Below the pieces are notes generated by a model. That model made no database searches. It was not told where the DNA came from and saw only the letters and a list, made by a program, of their open reading frames with translations. From NCBI GenBank assembly GCA_013187285.1, contig JABMIG010000301.1, positions 100,020-164,019 on the forward strand: a stretch of 64,000 nt of DNA, read 5' to 3'. Made by a program: the position numbers and the translations under genes. This document shows, piece by piece, positions 49,140 to 61,059 of the stretch (positions within the stretch are counted from its first letter, which is position 1; each line of letters begins with the position of its first letter). This DNA is from Cyclotella cryptica. Its lineage: Eukaryota > Bacillariophyta > Thalassiosirophyceae > Thalassiosirales > Thalassiosiraceae.

Positions 49140-49400
49140 CCTCCTATTAATAGAACATCACACCCATGATCAATATGTGAACCTACAAAGAGTACCGTGA
49201 CAACCAGATATATCAAGATAGAGGAAAGGGACCTTTTGTTTTTTGTCATTGGTGATGTTCCATACAAAGCAACAGAGCTTGATCCAACTGCTGGGTTTCT
49301 CATCAAGTTCAAAGGAATACCAGATGATGCAGAATTTGTTGTACATGTTGGAGACATAATTACAGCAAAAGAAACTGAATATCATCTGTCATGGCATTTG
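49140..49400 (+). pseudogene. Fragment of a calcineurin-like metallophosphoesterase gene
   Basis: An open stretch contains LLFFVIGDVPYKATEL followed by GIPDDAEFVVHVGDI. The spacing of G-D-V-P-Y and V-H-V-G-D fits the first two metal-binding motifs of calcineurin-like phosphoesterases (G-D-x, then G-D-x), in the variant I associate with stramenopile proteins. The similarity stops soon after, at about residue 65, and the later N-H and H motifs are missing. It is therefore a captured exon or a truncated pseudogene. Its original substrate is unknown. Confidence 0.6.
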
Positions 49401-50040
49401 CAAGATTCCTACATTCTAAAATAGTCAAAGCCCCTGTATTCATCACACCACGCAACAAAGTCTGACTTAGTGAGTGCATTGGTTTGTTTTCAGATTGTAA
49501 GAAGTACATTGGGACAAATGTTTGGGTTTCATCAATCCACTCCTCTTTGTCTCCTAAAAATTTGATGTCCAGACCAGGCTTCAATAAAGGAAAACATGAT
49601 TTTTGTTCAAAAATGTGTTTGTTCCGTATATGACATCTTGTCAGCAACTATCACCACAATCAAAACAAATGAAGGTTGTGATAAAGCATCCAACATGCCT
49701 TTGTAAACAAGCAAATATCAACTAATAAGTCAAGACAATAGTGATTATTGGCCATTCACCACCATCTTGACTGAATAGAGACTTGGACTCACAAAGGAAG
49801 GTTGGAACAGTAACCATAATAAAAAATCAAATGTACATGTCATCTAAATCCATGGCAGTGGCCACAAAGTTTGTTGAAGAAGAACAGTTCAAATCTAGTG
49901 ATTTTTTGATGTTACAGATCCCAAGAAGACAAGCAAGTCCTCTTTCTATAGATCAAAAGATTCTACCTTATCATTTCACTAATGATTACATGCAGCCACA
50001 CCGAGCTCCGACACTGTTTGAAGAAGTAATTTCCTATCCA
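49401..50040. other. No confident gene
   Basis: An 88-residue plus-strand frame at 49783-50049 runs up to the satellite and has no known motif. Nothing else is supported. Confidence 0.4.
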
Positions 50041-51880
50041 ACATTTTGACAAAAACAATATCGAGTAACTTCCAACATACATTTTTACGCCTTACGTAAT
50101 CGTAATTACAGAATTTGATGTGATTCATTTCCACACATTTTCTCTTGCGAGATGTAGTAAACTGGGTCATTGGCCTGGACTACTACGTAAACGGTTGGAA
50201 GTTGAAATGAAACCGTGTTCTAGTAGTTCAGGTCATTGACCTGAAATACGAGATTAACTCCAAAAATTCCCTCAAATCCTGTTGTGTTCATGTAACTCTC
50301 GTCATTTGCCAGAATGATAAGATGAATACAAAAAATAATTATTTCATTCACCAATCAAATTATACACAATGATATCTTCAAACCCTAACAAAATTTTGTT
50401 TATTCTACATACACAGCATGTTGTAACTATAGGAAAATACACTGCCCTTACCACCATAGCAAATTCACTTATCATCACTACAACATCAGTCAATAAGCAG
50501 TGTATCATGCTGTAGACACTTTGACAAAAGCAATATCAAGTAACTTCCAAGATACATTTTTAGGCCTTGCGTAATCATACTTATAGAATTAGATGTGATT
50601 CATTTCGACACATTTTCTCTCGTGGGCTGTAGTAAACTGGGTCATTCGCCTGGACAACTACATAAACGGTTGAAAGTTGAAATGAAACCGTGTTCACATA
50701 CTTTTACTGCTTTATTATGTAGTAGTTCAGGTCATTGACCTGAAATATGAGATTAACTCCAAAAACTCCCTCGAATCCTGTTATGTTCATGTAACTCTTG
50801 TCATTTGCCAGAATTTTCACTTATCATCATTACAATATCAGTCAATAAGCAGTGTATCATTCTGTAGACACTTTGACAAAAACAATATTGAGTATCGTCC
50901 AATATACATTTTTATGCCTCACGTAATCACACTTACAAATTAGACATGATTCATTTCCACACATTTCTCTCGTGAGATGTAGTAAACTGGATCATTCGCC
51001 TGGACTACTAATAAGCGGTTGAAAGTTGAAATGAAACTGCATTTGCATGTTTTAGTGCATCCTTAATTAGTAGTTCAGGTTATTGACCTGAAATATGAGA
51101 TTAACTCGAAAATTCCCTTGAATCCTGTTGTGTTCATGTAACTCTCATCATTTGCCAGAATGACTAGATGAACATGAAAAATAATTATTTCATTTCACAA
51201 TGATATCATCAAACCCTAACAAAATTTCATTTATTCTATAAACAAAACATATCATAACTATTGGAAAATGCACTGCCCTCACCACCACAGCAAATTACTT
51301 ATCATCACTACAATATCAGTCAATAAGCAGTGTATCATGCTGTAAACACTTTGACAAAAGCAATATCAAGTAACCTCCAACACACATTTTTATGCCTTAC
51401 GTTAATCATACTTACAGAATTAGACGTGATTCATTTCCACACATTTTCTCTCGTGAGCTGTAGTGAACTGGGTCATTTGCCTGGACTACTACATAAACGG
51501 TTGAAAGTTGAAATGAAACCATGTTCGCATATTTTTACTGTTTATTATGTAGTAGTTCAGGTTATTGACCTGAAATATGAGATTAACTCCAAAAACTCCT
51601 CGAATCCTGTTATGTTCATGTAACTCTCGTCATTTGCCAGAATGACAAGATGAATACAAAAAATAATATTTCATTCACCAATCAAATTATACACAATAAT
51701 ATCTTCAAACCCGAACAAAATTTCATTTATTAGACATACACAACATATCATACCTATTGGAAAATGCACTGCCCTCGCCACCACAGCAAATTCATTTATC
51801 ATCACTACAACATCAGTCAATAAGCACTGTATCATGCTGTAGACATTGACAAAACAATATTGAGTAACTTGCAAGATCCT
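50041..51880. repeat. Satellite array, unit about 476 bases, four to five copies
   Basis: The block starting TTGACAAAA(A/G)CAATAT occurs at about 50045, 50521, 50873, 51351 and 51846. Full units are 476 to 495 bases; the second lacks about 120 bases. Each unit has the imperfect or perfect palindrome TTCAGGTCATTGACCTGAA (perfect at 50227-50245 and 50726-50744), preceded by a GTCATT(G/C)(G/C)CCTGGAC segment. Copies are roughly 90 percent alike by eye. Confidence 0.92.
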
Positions 51881-53339
51881 AAGATGCACCGCGCCTTTGT
51901 TGACAACAACAACACACTTAAAAACGTTACCACTCTCCAAGTACTTTATACTGCTTTGATGCAAACCACACATGACTGCTGCTGTAGCTTAAATCCTCTG
52001 CGTGATCACTACACATCCATCTATTTGATAAAAATTAAGAATGTGGCTGTCATCCACAAAAACAGAATTCAGTTCGTAATCAAACCAGACTCACTATCAC
52101 ATCAACTCAGCAACCAGACAAACAGAGCTTCACCAAACCAGCTCTACTACATCTTGTCTACAACACAACCACAAAAAACTACATTACCCTGTCTCATCCA
52201 TGTGCTGTAGCTCTTCATTCAAGCATCATGATAACAATAAAATTGCACCAAACGACATCACATTGAACATACCAAAATGGCTGTTTGAATATTACAACAA
52301 AGCAGAAGCGAAGCTTACTTTTTGATATTTACTCATGATCTAACTTATGATTGCTTAATATAGCAATACAAAATATCACCCCTATGACTTAATTGAACAG
52401 CCGGTATGGCCTGATATCTTTTTCACGCAATTTATATTATACCATTTGTGCGAGTATTAATGACCCCACATATTGAACCAATACAGCCCGATTTAGAACT
52501 TATTGAAAACGGATGTTCTATGTGTGCTCTGATATGGTCCAGTTTTTAGTATGGGTCTTGATATAAAACGCAAAGGCCTTATCGGGCCATTGTAATTCTT
52601 CGAATAATGCACAAGACATATGACCTCATGAACAGATCTAATACAGCCCGATTTAAAACTTATTGAAAACGGTCATTTTTGCTTGTAGTTTGCTAGGACA
52701 AACTCAAAGGGCCTTTAATTGAAGTTAAAACAACTCGAAGGGAGTTACCTCTGTATGGGACCGCTCACACCCCGTTTATGGGGACAAAAATGCGGACGGT
52801 GCAACGACTTTGGAAACACCATCCGGAGAATATTTAGGTAGAGGATAGTAAGTAAGGCCAAAACTAGGTACCATCACACTATACTATCAGAGTACAAGCC
52901 CTCACTCGAACGGAGCTTTGATACTATTCATACCCATGTTATAAGACAGATGGTCGGAAACTCCTACCCACTTTGTTTAGTTGATCATCATTGTAATAAG
53001 TCAATCATAGATATATGAGTAATGTTAGTTGAGTTTCATCCTATGGTCACTTTGGTCGACATTAAAAGATTTGTTATCTATCTGTGCACTAATGTATGCT
53101 TGCATCTCATTAGTCAATTACTGTCTCTCTCAGGCATGAACAATTATTTCTTGTTGGATAGTGACAATTAATTTTATAGTGAGGACTCGTGTCTTGATTG
53201 AAGCAGCTGGAAACTTCTAGGGTTTCTGGATAACATCCAATACAGATGAAATCCAAAGTAATACAGTAACAATGGATGTGATTGGTCCACTAAGTCCTGT
53301 AATGTGAAACCAAAGACTGCAAGATACATTTTCATTCCA
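51881..53339. other. No gene; diverged 160-base tandem pair at about 52460-52680
   Basis: ATACAGCCCGATTTA(G/A)AACT with the following TATTGAAAACGG occurs at 52481 and again 160 bases later at 52641. The flanks are weakly alike, so this is an old tandem duplication. A 116-residue frame at 51860-52210 has no known motif. Confidence 0.55.
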
Positions 53340-55989
53340 ATCTGAATTTAATTCATCATCATGTCTATCTGGACATGTTTTTTATACGTGACAGGGACTG
53401 CTGTCTGGTCTTTGATGATAGGATCATGGGAATGACATACTGCCCAGTACCTGATAAAATGGAATGTAACCTCAAGGGGCTGATAGATGAACCAGTGAAG
53501 CAACCAGATCTACGGGAATTGTTCTTAGATTTCAGAGTAAGTATTGAGAAGCAAGAGATAGAAAAGGTGTCTTTTTCGTGAAAAAGAATGAGTCCAATGG
53601 TGATATATAGCTATGTAAGAATGAGTCCCTAGGTGACTTGTGGTGACTTGCAGTGACTTGTAATGACTTGTAGGTGACTGACTGTGAGTGGTTGGTGACT
53701 TGCAGTGACACAAATGGTTCCAACATTCACATTTGCACTAACAACGCTGACACTATTTGGTGTCACAAATCACACCTTAGGCCAAACAGCAACACCATGC
53801 AACCCTGTGCTACTGTAGACCCTTCTGCTTTGGACATCAGAATATACACAGTTGACTAAGCTTTGCTCTGTCACTGATATCTGTCAGTGGAATAATCTGC
53901 ATGAATGGTATCAGCAGAGCTTCCGCTCAACTGCTCCACAATACAGAGAACATATTCATGATAACAGCTACAAGTATGAGGACCAAACCTGCAATGTGAT
54001 AAAGACAACAATGATGAGGACAACAATCACACAGATCCTGAGGGTCGGACCACGCAGCATGAGTCATTTTTTTACAAACATTGCAATTTCACCATAAAAT
54101 TAGATTCACTTTCTTATTATTTTGAATGCACAATTGAAAACGATGACTTTCGGGATCCTTCTGGTGATGAAAACAAAACAGACCACAAGAGACAGCTGAA
54201 AGTTGGGGTAAAATCTGCAACACCATGTTGGCTATCACTGCCGAATTGAAGAATGAAGCATCTTCTATGCATCAGTTCAAATTGAGAGGTAAGAGACATC
54301 TGTTTATACCATTGCTTGACTTCAAAATGCTTTCCATCTTTTATTCAGGCTCAATTGAATTCAATTTTATTTCGCCAACTTTGTTAAGAACAGTCATCAT
54401 GATGCAAAGATGTGAACAAGAAAGTTCACAATTAATGAATCCTGAAGAATTACAAGAAACAAACACAGGAGTTCAAACTGATTGATGATATAGAGTCTTA
54501 GACATCTATATCCAAGAAGAGTCGGGTTGGAATCTGTTGAACAACAAATTAGTTACTGCAGCCTCAAAGGAAAAGCTGATTCGTTCCTGTGAAAGTGGAA
54601 GACATCCACCAGTGAACTCCATGTTTTTGTTGCAGCATTCAAAAAATATCCTCACAATATGCTCAAGCTAACTCGTGAGTAATTTTCAGCTTGTGCTTCT
54701 GCTCTATTGTACTGCTAATAATCTTTTCACTCTTTCATTTAGACAAATGTGATTTGAGTGTAACGAAGAAGAGCCAAGCTCCCAGAAATACTTCGGAGAC
54801 TTTCCTGCAAATGAGATGACTTACCACAGTGAGCACTCTCGAACAGACACCTATTGCAAAGGCTTTGTTGGAGCAGGATGTCAAAGTGGCTTTGCCTATG
54901 AACTGACATCAATGAAACCATATGCAACAACAAAGGACTACCAGACATTCCAGCTTCATACATTTGGGTAGCACATACATGAAGAAAAGGAAGAGCTGCA
55001 CACTGCTCCATTCTGGAGACTCAAGCGCAGGTATAGATGCTCAGATTCAAGTATCCAAGGAATGATCCCTTTGTAAACAAGAGTGGATATAGAAGCAACA
55101 ACAAATAGAAGTAGATAAAATTGAATTTGAACTTGGTGGCTCCAGTTTGTAATGTAAATGAAAATGGTTTTATACATTGGTTATTGAACAACATAACAAC
55201 TGTACAGCTGCAGTTGTGTGTCGTAGTCAGAATACATACATATGATACACCATGTCCTTCATCCTAAGCTTTAATAAACTCTCCTAAAACTTCGTCTGTC
55301 ATGTAAAATTCCATCCATTCATTCATGAATGACACCCAGAGCCACCAAGTACAAAATGTTGGCAATAGTGGCTCACTAAAACAATATTGAGTGACCAACA
55401 TACATGTGCAACTTGACCCCATTCATGGTGCAAATGCTTCAAGGCAACACATTCAAAGGGTTGAAGGACAAGCTTGTTGACTGCAAATGACACTTGTCTT
55501 TGCTGATGACTATCCAAGTGATCCAAAATCTGAGATTGGATTACCACTATGTTCTTCTTGAAGTCTGTGCACCAGGTATTGTTATCCCTGAGCACACAAT
55601 ATGTGCATCCCTTTTACCTCATAGCAAACTGCCATTAGGAAAACGGATCATCATTGGTTTGTGCAGTGTTCAGCCACTTAAAAATCTTGGACTTGCAAGA
55701 TTGTTGAATTGAATTGTTTGGGAGTGCATCTGGAGCTAGATTTCTGGAGCTTTGAATTGAGTCCCAATCACGACGATGCAACTCTAGTGCACTTGTGCAT
55801 TTTTGACCCACATGTGGGTCACCACACCCTCTCTGATGTTAAATGCTGAATCTGCATTTGAACAATTCACAAAATAAAGTGGAAAGGATGATGACCCAAC
55901 ATGCAATTTATAAATTGGTTGGGGGCATCAAGAAGGTCAAGGTAAGTCATTACAGCTGCAAGGTTATCTTGTACAATTTTTGACAAACT
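53340..55989 (+). pseudogene. Probable upstream part of a decayed multicopy-family gene
   Basis: Short plus-strand frames (for example 53375-53581 and 54225-54485) lie upstream of the better preserved C-terminal part at 55990-57633 and may belong to the same element. No domain is recognised, and a short TGACTTG-type repeat lies at 53630-53710. The link is inferred from position only. Confidence 0.3.
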
Positions 55990-57633
55990 TATCAATCTCA
56001 CCAGGTGTTTGGTGTAGGAATCTAAGAGGGCTCAATGTCTTGACTTCTCTTGAGATGGTTGCATTGTGCCACGTCATGGCCATCCTTCACTTCAAGATTT
56101 GTATGCCAATGCGATGAGTAGCTGTGAATACCTATTCTTTGGGACTTTGTGGGTATGCTTGGTCGTCACGTTCCGTGGGAAAGGCAATCAATGCATTGCA
56201 TGATGCATTAGTTAAGATTATGATGGATGGCAAACTGTATTTGGATGAATCTTTTATGAACAGCATATTTTCAATGATCCACACAAATAACAAAGGGGAA
56301 GCAGGACCACTCGATTCACTGGAAGAAGCTATGCAATATCAGTATTAGGAGAAGCAGACACCAACAATAGATGGTTCCAAAGCATTGCCAATGGATCAGT
56401 TGAATGCTGAGTTGTTTTATCCTCAACGGAAAGAAAATGTTGAAACAACCGAAATAGTACAGTTGATGACATGTGAAGTTGCTGAATGCATTCTCAAGGA
56501 GCTTCGTGACCCAAGCAAGGCAACTTCAGACTATCTTTCAAGTGTTGATGATAAATTCAGTTGGGGCCAAACAACAGATGATGAACATGCCGCTTGCATT
56601 GGGAAAATGGCAACGAATGACCCTGCAGAAAGTCCATTTGCTTCCCTCACACACCAACTGCAATCGTTTGGACGAGTCCTTGGTATTCATGCCTCAGCAG
56701 TAGGACAGGCAAACATTAATGGTGACTTCAAACGAGACTTTGAGAATAGTTCAAATGATGGAACAAACCACAAACTTCCTTTTGAAATGTGGCAGTCATT
56801 GTTGCGCTTTGCACTGAATGTTGCTCCAGCTGTTCGGAAGGCAGAAAAAGCAGCATCGGAGAAACAACAGCAGGCAAAAAAGAAAAAGCAGGATATTTTT
56901 TGCAGTAAAAAGATGATTGCCGTCCAGACTGAATATGCCAATGCACTGACATATATAGAGATGTTCCATTCAGCTGCTTGTTGGTGCACCAAAGCAGATA
57001 CAAAAACTATATATGAACTCTTGAACAGTAGAGCAGCAAAAATAGATGCTGTGAAGGAGTAAATTACTATTCGGGTTGCAGGTTTTGGATCGAAAGATCT
57101 CCATCATCCATGGTCAAAGAATGGAAAAGAGTTCTCTCCTGATGAACTGCTTGAGCATTAAATAAAAAAGATAATTCCAGAACAGCTTAAACAGGGCATT
57201 CCGGATCAACCCACCATGGAGCTCCCTTCCAGGAAGGACACACCACATATGGGTACAAAGACAGCAGACGTTGAGAATCTGGATGGTTGCTATGAAGCAG
57301 AGAAAGTGAGTGAAATTGAAGCTGCTGAGAAATTGAGAGAACAGTTAGAGATAGAGGGAACAATAGATAGATATGAAAAATTACAACCACCTAGACCAGA
57401 GGTTGATGAACAATTAATTGGTCTTGAAATTGAACAGCTTTGGATATTGGATATATGAAGAGGAAGACGGGGAAAAAGTTCCACAATGGTGTCAAGGTGT
57501 GGTTGTAGCAATTAAAAACAGGAGCAAGGTGCACATTCAATGGAACAAAAATTGTTTACGTGATGGGGACTTACCCATTACAGAGGAAGCATTTATGAGG
57601 TCAAAATACAATAAGCATGTTGAAGGAGGATAG
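55990..57633 (+). pseudogene. Decayed protein of an uncharacterised multicopy (probably transposon) family
   Basis: One reading direction carries a long coding-like stretch with ordered segments: LTSLEMVALCHVMAILHFK, then NTYSLGLCGYAWSSRSVGKA, then ATNDPAESPFASLTHQLQS and GRVLGIHASAVGQANINGDF. A Lys/Gln-rich coiled-coil part follows (about 56840-56950). Next come HSAACWCTKAD, VAGFGSKDLHHPWSKNG and a Pro-rich linker. The last part is PQWCQGVVVAI..KVHIQWNKNCL, which resembles a small chromo/tudor-like barrel. I recall repeated proteins of this layout in diatom and haptophyte genomes; their function is not established. The copy is interrupted several times and is not expected to be active. Confidence 0.6.
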
Positions 57634-57747
57634 AGAATGAGTTTAGGTTGATAATGTTATGATAATATGTGTTAGCGCATAAGTAGTACATGCATAAAAA
57701 GTGTGTAGGTATTACAACGTAGCTATAGTATGATAAAAGCATGTATA

Positions 57748-58404
57748 TGTTACTGACCATTTGTAGACCCCCGCCTATAGACCCCACCTCACAGTCTATA
57801 GACCCCCTGTAGTCTATAGACTCCACGAAATTCGCCGAAAAACCGTTTGTAGACCCCCCCCCTGTCTATAGACTGTGAGGGGGGGTCTATAGACTATCAC
57901 ATGATAGTCTATAGACCCCCCCCTCACAGTCTATAGCCTCATCAAAAAAGGTGGTGTGAATCAATAGACTGTAACAACTAGTCTATAGACCCCCACCCCC
58001 CCTTTTGATGAGTCTATAGACTGTTCGTGACTGGCACTTGTGAACAGAGGAAGGGTCTATAGACCCTTGTATGTAAAATCGCTCCCTAGTCTATAGACTA
58101 TCTTCGCGAGGGCGATAGTCTATAGACTTATCCATAAATCACTTGTGATAGTCTATAGACTCCACAATCAAAAGAATACAAGTCTATAGACTCTATTGTA
58201 TAATTTTTGATGACTAGTCTATAGACTCTATCAAGACATTGTGGACGCTACCATCAAAATAATAAATTTGGAATCGTGACTCGTGCCATGATTGTCAGAA
58301 GGGCAATTTAATATTTCCCGCCAAACCATTTTTAGAGGGGGGGGGTCTATAGACTGTGAGGTGGGGTCTATAGACAGGGGGGGGTCTACAAACTGTCAGT
58401 AACA
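57748..58404. mobile_element. Foldback-type element with 15 copies of GTCTATAGAC and a TATA target duplication
   Basis: The left end TGTTACTGACCATTTGTAGA mirrors the right end (reverse complement TGTTACTGACAGTTTGTAGA), and the inverted repeat runs inward about 60 bases through CCCCACCTCACAGTCTATAG. TATA lies on both sides (57744-57747 and 58405-58408). Inside, the 10-base palindrome GTCTATAGAC occurs 15 times exactly, often extended to AGTCTATAGACT. 57864-57936 forms an almost perfect hairpin with 35-base arms. No open frame is likely to be coding. Confidence 0.9.
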
Positions 58405-58759
58405 TATACATTTTATGTACTTATGTACATACCATGTACATACCTAACTCACTAGTTGTTTGACAAATGCATGCTAGTAGTGCTACAAGGGGTCAGTTTT
58501 TTTTTGGGAAAAAATCCAGAGCACTCTAATGTGATCTAGTTCTCCATGTTAGAAAAGTTATTTCATGAAAAAGGCTAAAATAAAAAATGTCCACTTTTGT
58601 GTGCAGCCTCCTAATTGGGGGCGCACAGTTCATACAGACGTGTCGTCCAGACTGAACAGGCAGGCCCTTCATCCCACATAACTCCTTGGCAGCACAGGCA
58701 AATTTCATGATTCTGTATCATAGCACCATGATGAACAACAGAAATATGGCTGCAAAACT
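58405..58759. other. No gene seen
   Basis: Short AT-rich spacer with a T-run near 58497-58505, between the foldback element and the truncated TIR element. Confidence 0.5.
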
Positions 58760-59078
58760 AATGGTGTGGAACAAGCAACACAGTTCCTGAGGAATTGATG
58801 TGCAGCAGATGACGATAAGAACACTGGTGTCAAAGATTCTACGCTACATAGGGATGAGTACCTTTGATTTCGAAGGGCGGTTGGATATGCTTTACTGCCA
58901 TATTTGTAGAAATATGCTACCAACATAGTGAGTTTCTCGCCCAAAGAGTTGTTCTACATATTCCCTGCAAAAGTGCAAAAAGAAGTCAAAGTCAAAATTT
59001 CCTAGGATTGGAAGTGCTCATTGCCAAAAATTTTGCAATTCCCAAGGAATAACGAATTCTCTAGCTTTTGGCCTAACA
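58760..59078. mobile_element. Truncated member of the TGTTAGGCC element family
   Basis: The right end CTTTTGGCCTAACA and about 300 bases inward match the left part of the 4458-5262 element in reverse orientation, including AAGAACACTGGTGTCAAA, TTGTTCTACATATTCCCT and ACAAAAGTGCAAAAAG-like segments. The other TIR is missing. The base context outside the surviving end is TATA. Confidence 0.85.
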
Positions 59079-60427
59079 TATAGACTGTCATGGGGAGTCT
59101 ATAGACTATTCATGACTCCATACGGAAAGTCTGTATGGACTCTTATCTAGACGTAAATTACCTCTAGACTCACAATAATGACATGAGATTAGTTAGAAAA
59201 AATGCAAATCATGCGCGCAATAAAAATATCACTTAACCCTCTTACATAAAGTTGGACCAAAGTGCGTTAACTAGACCAAAAAATTGTGCCTCTAGTTTAC
59301 TTAATTAGATCAATTCTCATATCTTGTTAAGATTCACAAATTACGATAAACTATATATTAGCACCTTATTGATCGTGTTAACGTAACTTACATAATATTT
59401 ACTTCTAGATAGCCAAATTTTATGTTTTACAAGATAGAGACTACACTGTAAAAGGGTCATTGCTCCATTTGTACGGCAAAAGCATTGAGATGGTCCTCAC
59501 TGTTTTCGGGACTTGATATGCTGTAGCAAACATGTTGTGAGTATCACTAGGATGTAATTTTTGGTGAGGAATCGAATGGTGCAATCAGATTGACTCAGAA
59601 GTGAGCGAAAGTGGGCAATTTTGTTAACTAGGGCCAATTTTTGCTCGAGCTAGTTAATTAACTAGGGTTGGTTTTTGCTCTAGAGATATGGGTGAGGGTT
59701 AAGCTCATTCATGACTCGTATGATTTTTGTGTAGTGTTTCAAATGTCTACGTTATTTTTTAAATCTAAATCAAAGATGTAAAAAGAAGCTGTCACGAGTA
59801 TTTTTGATCATCAAATTTTCCCGCCATTTCATTTTTAGGGCTGGGCGGAGGTGTTGGGGAGTATAGAGAGAGATAGTATCATAGATGCATCAAACAAACT
59901 TGTTATCTCTTTGTATCATATGCACAAGCATACAGGCAAGCATAGCCCATGGTAGGCCCATGGTCACCCCGGAGCCAATAGGACAACATAATCAACATTT
60001 GTGCACATACCATGCACCTTTTTGCATGCAAATTTCTCACTTGTGCACTTTTTGTGCATATTTTCTTATTATGTAACATAATTCTGTTTTGACTGTATTG
60101 TGTGAAGCTAGTAATTTTCAATTATGCTACATTATTAAAAACTTGTGCACAAAAAAGTGCACAAGAAATGGTTGGATCTTTGATGCCTAATAATTTTTAT
60201 TACTAGTGCTTTCACAGAAAATGCCAAGACAGACATGATGTTTTCGTTCGCATGGTACTAGTCCGTATGTGGGATATAGTACCCTACATACAGATCAGTA
60301 CCAGTTATTAATAACTATATTTGTGGGCACGCCAGTATGGTACCGTACGAGACAATACAATAAATAGCACATTATTTTGTGTGCAGCTCGTAATCACAAA
60401 TCACGCTCAGAAAATATACAGATCGAC
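59079..60427. other. No gene; short GTCTATAGAC cluster at 59079-59120
   Basis: The first 45 bases contain another AGTCTATAGACT, so a relic of the foldback family may lie beside the truncated element. Beyond it there is AT-rich DNA with repeated GTTAACTAG/TTAATTAACTAG motifs (59620-59680) and no supported gene. Confidence 0.5.
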
Positions 60428-60431
60428 CATG

Positions 60432-61055
60432 TGTTAGGCCAAAAGTTAGGTAACTTGCGATTCCCAAGGAATTGCACTATTTTTTTGGCGATTTCAGTTC
60501 CTGGGTGATAAAAACTTTGACAAGTAGTCGCACTCTTGCCAGGAATACGTAGAACAATTGTTGGGTCACGACCGTATTGCATGTGAATTGCAAGAAAACG
60601 GTCATGTAGGTATCATTTTTATGTGTTATTGGTGTCAAGACACATTCAACTGTCAATAAGAATGTGGTGTACAAATTCCCTACCATTGAATCCCAAGACT
60701 TTCAGAATCTTATCACAATTCCTCAGGAATTGCAATTTTGCGGTATTCGGACACTTGATACAATTCCTAAGGAATTGTAATTACCAAGCATTGACCTCAA
60801 TGGAGAATCTAAAGCCCCTTCTCCAACAATGCTGATCATGGTATTTTGATGCCAATCAATCACACCATCATTCGAATTGATGCCAAACTATTGGCCTTCA
60901 CAGAAATCCCGGGCTAAACCATTGTTCCCGAGAAATTGCAAAGTCGAAAAGTGCGACTACTTGTCAAAGTTTTCATCACCCAGGATTTGTAATCACCTTC
61001 GCCAATTTTTTTGCAATTTTCAGCAATCGCAAGTTACCTAACTTTTGGCCTAACA
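60432..61055. mobile_element. Intact-looking member of the TGTTAGGCC element family, CATG duplication (624 bases)
   Basis: The left end TGTTAGGCCAAAAGTTAGGT is matched by its exact reverse complement at the right end, and the inverted repeat continues with TTGCGATT and, further in, AACTTTGACAAGTAGTCGCA. CATG flanks both ends (60428-60431 and 61056-61059). It shares the first 15 bases of its TIR and the ATTCCNNAGGAATT-type palindromes with the 4458 element but differs in most of its interior, so it is a separate subfamily. It has no transposase. Confidence 0.93.
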
Positions 61056-61059
61056 CATG

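Noticed and set aside
50041-51880. CRISPR array
   Set aside because: Units are about 476 bases and repeat in full, with no short repeat and unique spacer pattern; the host is eukaryotic.
57748-58404. CRISPR-like array of GTCTATAGAC repeats
   Set aside because: The repeat is only 10 bases, spacing is irregular, and the whole lies between inverted ends with a target duplication.
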